A DNA stretch of 9,891 nucleotides, from assembly GCA_022822245.1 (NCBI GenBank), contig JAJECB010000117.1, forward strand, positions 1 to 9,891. The letters run 5' to 3'. Under the pieces are notes generated by a model. That model saw nothing but the letters and a program-made list of their open reading frames with translations. It had not been told where the DNA came from and did no database searches. Every line of letters begins with the position of its first letter. The first letter of the stretch is position 1. Position numbers and translations under genes: made by a program. The DNA comes from Gammaproteobacteria bacterium. GTDB taxonomy: Bacteria; Pseudomonadota; Gammaproteobacteria; HK1. This document shows positions 7,046 through 9,891 of the stretch, one piece after another.

Positions 7046-7162
7046 CCGCCGTGTGTTGCGTGGCGGCTCGTGGAACAACAAACCGAGGAACCTTCGTTCC
7101 GCGAACCGCAACAGGAACGAAACCGGAAACCGGAACAACAACGCCGGGTTTCGTATTGCCAG
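7046..7162 (+). repeat. DGR template repeat (TR)
   Basis: This 117-bp segment is the template for VR and starts on the base after the RT stop codon. Read in the VR frame it contains ten AAC codons, plus AAA, GAA and ACC. This is the usual bias of DGR templates, because adenine substitution in AAC gives many residues and no stop codon. It has 31 adenines, 14 of which are substituted in VR. It lacks its own start and downstream stop in the target frame and is a non-coding donor. It was probably copied once from an FGE-sulfatase gene. Confidence 0.95.
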
Positions 7163-7183
7163 TACGGCCCGAGGCCGGAGTCT

Positions 7184-7201
7184 CCGCTCCCATGGGAGCG
7201 G
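7184..7201. repeat. Perfect 18-bp palindrome after TR
   Basis: CCGCTCCCATGGGAGCGG is its own reverse complement. As RNA it can extend outward by a U-G pair and then C-G and U-A pairs (7181-7183 with 7202-7204). It starts 21 bp after the TR end. Confidence 0.75.
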
Positions 7202-7241
7202 GGAGTGCGTTGGGGGCCGTCCAGGGCCGGTCATGACGATC

Positions 7242-7269
7242 GCACCGCGCCCGCGCGGGGTGGCGGTGC
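7242..7269. repeat. Inverted repeat, 7-bp stem
   Basis: GCACCGC at 7242-7248 pairs with GCGGTGC at 7263-7269, enclosing a GC-rich loop that contains the palindrome CCGCGCGG. It sits directly before the long hairpin that starts at 7272. Confidence 0.6.
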
Positions 7270-7271
7270 AA

Positions 7272-7315
7272 GGTGGCGCCCGTCCCGGGCCACGCCGTGG
7301 CCGACGGGCGCCACC
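7272..7315. repeat. Long bulged hairpin, 13 + 6 bp
   Basis: GGTGGCGCCCGTC (7272-7284) pairs perfectly with GACGGGCGCCACC (7303-7315). Inside, after a CCG bulge on the left side only, GGCCAC (7288-7293) pairs with GTGGCC (7297-7302) around a GCC loop. It is the strongest hairpin in the window. No T-tract follows, so an RNA-structural role is more likely than intrinsic termination. Confidence 0.75.
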
Positions 7316-7462
7316 ATTCCATCGGCCGGCCCGCACGTCGACGACGACGGCCAGGTTGGGGCGGCGGGTGTGTCTTCGCATTGCCTACCGTAGAACCGGT
7401 GCGGCGAAGGCGACTGGCTCGCAGTTTGCGCGCCGGGGCCGGGTCTCGGAGAATCGGGTTCC

Positions 7463-7478
7463 GGTCCTTCCATTGCCG
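7463..7478 (+). promoter_or_regulatory. Shared upstream box, copy 3 (second FGE gene)
   Basis: Reads GGTCCTTCCATTGCCG and matches copy 1 at 15 of 16 positions. It lies 39 nt before a GTG at 7518 that has the same leader (GAGAGGAG, then GAGCGCC) as the caspase-FGE gene. It probably gives the second FGE gene its own transcription start, separate from the DGR transcript. Confidence 0.5.
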
Positions 7479-7517
7479 AACGTACATCGCGTCAGGTTCG
7501 GAGAGGAGAAGAGCGCC

Positions 7518-7574
7518 GTGGAGGCAGTGCCATCATCGAAGCTCGCGCGTGGCGACGGATGGTCGCTCGCATGA
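7518..7574 (+). CDS. Possible 18-residue leader peptide
   Basis: A GTG at 7518, with AGGAG at 7504-7508, opens an 18-codon frame (VEAVPSSKLARGDGWSLA) ending in TGA at 7572-7574. Its stop overlaps the ATG of the second FGE gene as ATGA. The leader is homologous to that of the caspase-FGE gene, where the same ribosome-binding sequence drives the main protein. Either this is a small coupled upstream frame, or an indel has moved the original start out of frame, or ribosomes use ATG 7559 or 7571 directly. The sequence does not decide. Confidence 0.35.
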   Translation: MEAVPSSKLARGDGWSLA

Positions 7575-9891
7575 AACCCTCGTCCGGCTCGTTCATTCCC
7601 CGTCCGCGCGCCCGCCCGCGGTGGCCGGCCCGGGCCGCCGCGGCGGTGCTCCTCCTCCTCGGTCTGTCGGCCTCCCCCGGGCCGCCGTCTTCGGCCCTCG
7701 CGCAGGGGGCGGACGGGCTGTCCGCCGAGCACTCCGCGGCACGGCTCGCCGACACCCTCATTCAGAACCTCAAGGTCGACTCGACGGTGGTGGTGCGCCC
7801 GCTAACCGGCGGGCACACCGGCCTGCCCGATTCGGTGGCGAAACGGATGGAGACCCTGCTCGTCGGGGCCCTGGACTCCAGCATTCCGGACGACATGGAG
7901 GTGAACCTCATCACCGGTGACGACGTGCACCGGATCTACGGCACGCTCGAGGCGTCGTCGTTCGGATCGGACGCGGAGAAGCTGCTTGCGTCGGTGCTGC
8001 AGGCGGCGCGGGCGGACACAGTGCTGGCGTGCGAGCCGACCGGCGCGGATCCAGACTCGTTCGAGCTTCGTTGCAGCGTCACGTACGGCGAGGCCGTCTG
8101 TGCGGACGGCGGCACCGACCTTCGGTCCTGCGAGCGGTCCATCGAGGTCAACGAGGTCCGAAGCCTGGGGGCTGCCCGTGCGGCGTTCCCCTGGCGAAAC
8201 CCCGACGAGTACCTGGAGCATGTCTTCACGGGGCTCGCCTGGGAGATCGTCCGGAAGGCCGGGTTGAAGAAGGCGGACGAGGTGGAGGTCGATGGCGAAG
8301 GGAGCGGCACCGCTCTCGGCCGGTACGTCACGAGGTCGTTGCGCCGGGAGATAGCGGCTTCGAAAGAACAGAGCCTCGGTTGGGGTGCGGTCGCGGGGGA
8401 GGGGCGGCGTTTCCGCCTCGCCTGGTTCATCGAACCCTGGGGCCGCGACCGCTACGAGCTTTCCGCCGAGTTGTACGAGGAAGCGCCGGGCGGCGCGCGC
8501 TACGTGACCGGCGAGAATGTGCATATCGTGGTCTCGTCGCTGCCGGAGGACAGGCGGCTGCGCGATGGCGATGGCGGGGACGTACCGGGCGCCGGCCGGA
8601 CTGCGGGCGGGGCGGTGGTCGGAGCCGGGTCGGACGCATCGCGCGCTCCCTTCGGAGGGCGGGCGATCCTGGACGCGAGGACCGAGCCGGCGGGTGCGCG
8701 GGTGCTGGTGGGCGGGGAGCTTGCGGGGGAGACGCCGCTCATCCGCTCGGACCTGCGGGCGGGGACGTGGACGGTGGTGCTGGACCACCCGCTGCACGAG
8801 ACGGTGCGTCTCGAGGGCCAGGAGCTGGCGGACCGTCGGGTGCTGAAGGTGCGGCATCGGCTGGTTCGGGCGCGAGGCGAGGTGACCGTGCTGGTTGCGC
8901 CCGCGGTGCCGGGCGCGTGGGTGGAGCATGGAGGGAGGCGCCATGAGCCGCCGGTGACCCTGAAAGGGGTGTTGTCGGGTCCGGCCGAGCTGACCTTGGG
9001 TGCGCCCGGGCATCACGAGGTCCGGCTCGAGGTGGACGTGCCCAAGGGCGACGTCGCGTGGGTGGAGCATCGTCTCGAGCCGGTGCGCTACGGGACGCTG
9101 ACGGTAAGTGCGGAGCCGGCGGACGCGCTGGTCGAGGTGGCGGGCGCGGGGCCATATCGTCCGGGGATGGAGCTTCCCCCCGGGCGGTACCGGTTGCGGG
9201 TGAGCGCGGAAGGCTGGCAGGCGCGGGAGGAGACGGTGGTCCACGGCCCCGCGCCGACGCGTCGCGCGGTGCGGCTGGAGCGACTGCCGCCGCCCGCGGA
9301 GGAGGTGGAGGCGGCGCTGGGGCTGACCACCGCCCAGCGCAAGCTGGTCCAGCACGGTCTCGCGTCGCTGGACATCGAGGTGGGGTTGATTGACGGGCTG
9401 TTCAGCCCCGGCACCCGCGAAGCGATCCGCACGTACCAGCGGAAGAAGGGTTATGCGGCGACGGGCTATCTGACGTCGGCGCAGGCCGGGGCGTTGCTGG
9501 AGCTGGGCGAGGAGCGGCTCGCGGACGACGTCGCGTTCGCGGAAGCGAGGAGGCTCAACACCCCGTCGAGCTATCGCGCGTACCTGGCCCGCGGCGGTCG
9601 CCACGAAACGGAGGCCCGTGCCCTGCTCTCGAAGCCGAAGTGGGAGCTCGGGAAGAAGTTCCGTGACTGCGAAGGTTGTCCGGAGATGGTGGTAGTTCCG
9701 GCGGGGAGCTACATGATGGGGTCGCCGTCGGACGAGGAGGACCGTTCCTACGATGAAGGTCCGGCGCACCGGGTGAGCATCGCGGAGCCGTTTGCGGTGG
9801 GGGTGTACGAGGTGACGTTCCGGGAGTGGGACGCGTGCCGGCATGCCGGCGGTTGTTCGCACAATCCGGATGAAGAGGGATGGGGTCGGGG
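7571..9891 (+). CDS. Secreted PEGA-like / peptidoglycan-binding / FGE-sulfatase protein, 3' end beyond right edge
   Basis: Open from ATG 7571 to the right edge without a stop, giving 773 residues. An in-frame ATG at 7559 is an alternative start. Residues 1-45 are a signal peptide (Arg-rich start, VLLLLGLSA core, SALAQ cleavage zone). Residues about 55-325 are an unrecognised envelope-type region; VVVRPLTGG near 73-81 vaguely recalls CsgG- or TolB-like folds. A Gly-rich linker (about 333-362) leads to PEGA-like beta repeats, one at about 366-410 (TEPAGARVLVGG, GETPL) and one at about 508-550 (AEPADALVEVAG, LPPGRYRLRV). A peptidoglycan-binding-like domain (about 585-643, with GLIDGLFSPGTREAIRTYQ) and a linker nearly identical to that of the caspase-FGE protein (SSYRAYLARGGRHE) follow. 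The FGE-sulfatase domain begins at FRDCEGCPEMVVVPAGSYMM (698-717) and is cut by the edge. It lies downstream of the TR and is probably a second DGR target. Confidence 0.85.
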   Translation, partial: MKPSSGSFIPRPRARPRWPARAAAAVLLLLGLSASPGPPSSALAQGADGLSAEHSAARLADTLIQNLKVDSTVVVRPLTGGHTGLPDSVAKRMETLLVGALDSSIPDDMEVNLITGDDVHRIYGTLEASSFGSDAEKLLASVLQAARADTVLACEPTGADPDSFELRCSVTYGEAVCADGGTDLRSCERSIEVNEVRSLGAARAAFPWRNPDEYLEHVFTGLAWEIVRKAGLKKADEVEVDGEGSGTALGRYVTRSLRREIAASKEQSLGWGAVAGEGRRFRLAWFIEPWGRDRYELSAELYEEAPGGARYVTGENVHIVVSSLPEDRRLRDGDGGDVPGAGRTAGGAVVGAGSDASRAPFGGRAILDARTEPAGARVLVGGELAGETPLIRSDLRAGTWTVVLDHPLHETVRLEGQELADRRVLKVRHRLVRARGEVTVLVAPAVPGAWVEHGGRRHEPPVTLKGVLSGPAELTLGAPGHHEVRLEVDVPKGDVAWVEHRLEPVRYGTLTVSAEPADALVEVAGAGPYRPGMELPPGRYRLRVSAEGWQAREETVVHGPAPTRRAVRLERLPPPAEEVEAALGLTTAQRKLVQHGLASLDIEVGLIDGLFSPGTREAIRTYQRKKGYAATGYLTSAQAGALLELGEERLADDVAFAEARRLNTPSSYRAYLARGGRHETEARALLSKPKWELGKKFRDCEGCPEMVVVPAGSYMMGSPSDEEDRSYDEGPAHRVSIAEPFAVGVYEVTFREWDACRHAGGCSHNPDEEGWGR

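Larger units (their letters stand above)
5207..7315 (+). mobile_element. Diversity-generating retroelement core (VR-avd-RT-TR)
   Basis: The span covers the variable repeat, avd, the reverse transcriptase, the template repeat and the structured segment that follows. All parts needed for a working DGR are present and intact: catalytic YVDDF, complete Avd, and VR and TR of equal length with identical ends. The element is not self-transposing; it rewrites the VR by copy and replace while TR stays fixed. No integrase, phage structural gene or transposase is present in the window, so this looks like a chromosomal DGR. The right limit is set by the last strong hairpin and is approximate. Confidence 0.9.
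7163..7462 (+). other. Post-TR region with three strong hairpins
   Basis: This non-coding gap lies between TR and the promoter-like box of the second FGE gene. Its first 150 nt hold three inverted repeats, at 7184-7201, 7242-7269 and 7272-7315. The rest (7316-7462) shows no clear element. In the Bordetella phage DGR the RNA just 3' of TR (the spacer) folds, binds RT-Avd and primes cDNA synthesis. The placement here suggests an equivalent role for 7163-7315, by inference. Transcription termination is an alternative, but no T-tract follows any of the hairpins. The long open frame across the region is a chance product of GC richness. Confidence 0.5.

Noticed and set aside
7375..7385. TTCGCATTGCC, 10 of 11 matching the end of TR/VR
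   Set aside because: Too short and without flanking similarity to call a second template or decayed repeat.
7053..7574. Open frame running from inside TR to the leader of the second FGE gene
   Set aside because: The TR part resembles the target C-terminus because TR is its template. The rest crosses hairpins and a promoter box and looks like chance openness in GC-rich DNA; no ribosome-binding site precedes it.
7802..9862. 686-codon minus-strand open frame
   Set aside because: It lies antisense to the second FGE gene, whose domains are recognisable; the antisense protein has no recognisable domain and shadow-like composition.
1..9891. CRISPR arrays, tRNA or rRNA genes, transposases, phage structural genes
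   Set aside because: None seen: no regularly spaced direct repeats with spacers, no cloverleaf-like sequence noticed, and no such protein motifs in any accepted frame.

Overview
The window is a GC-rich stretch of a bacterial chromosome (roughly 70% G+C by eye), with long antisense shadow frames and GC-ending codons. The gene content (secreted caspase-like and FGE-sulfatase-fold proteins, PEGA-like repeats, a diversity-generating retroelement) fits a free-living high-GC bacterium such as a gammaproteobacterium or deltaproteobacterium. The sequence alone does not fix the taxon.

Left part, minus strand: an unrecognised gene entering from the left edge (start codon at 1442), an intergenic stretch with GC-rich palindromic repeats (1443-1812), and a secreted SLT-type lytic transglycosylase (1813-2724). 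A divergent intergenic region (2725-3035) separates this from the plus-strand cluster.

Centre: a complete diversity-generating retroelement (DGR) in the order target, avd, reverse transcriptase, template repeat. The target (3036-5336) is a secreted caspase-like protein with an EF-hand-like loop, a peptidoglycan-binding-like domain and a C-terminal FGE-sulfatase (C-type-lectin-fold) domain. Its last 117 bp before the stop are the variable repeat (VR, 5207-5323). The template repeat (TR, 7046-7162) begins on the base after the RT stop codon. I aligned the two by hand without gaps: 14 of 31 TR adenines differ in VR, against 1 of 86 non-adenine positions, which is the hallmark of DGR mutagenic retrohoming. 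The TR is followed by about 150 nt with three strong inverted repeats that may be the structured 3' part of the DGR RNA.

Right part: a second secreted protein (7571 to beyond the window) with PEGA-like repeats, a peptidoglycan-binding-like domain and the start of a second FGE-sulfatase domain closely related to the first. It is probably a second target of the same TR, with its VR beyond the right edge.

A 16-bp box (GATCCTTCCATTGCCG or close variants) lies 39-45 nt upstream of the lytic transglycosylase, the caspase-FGE gene and the leader of the second FGE gene, all in the sense orientation. It ties the three into a probable common regulon. My reading is a cell-envelope system in which hypervariable ligand-binding domains are joined to a caspase-like protease in one protein and to envelope-anchoring modules in another.
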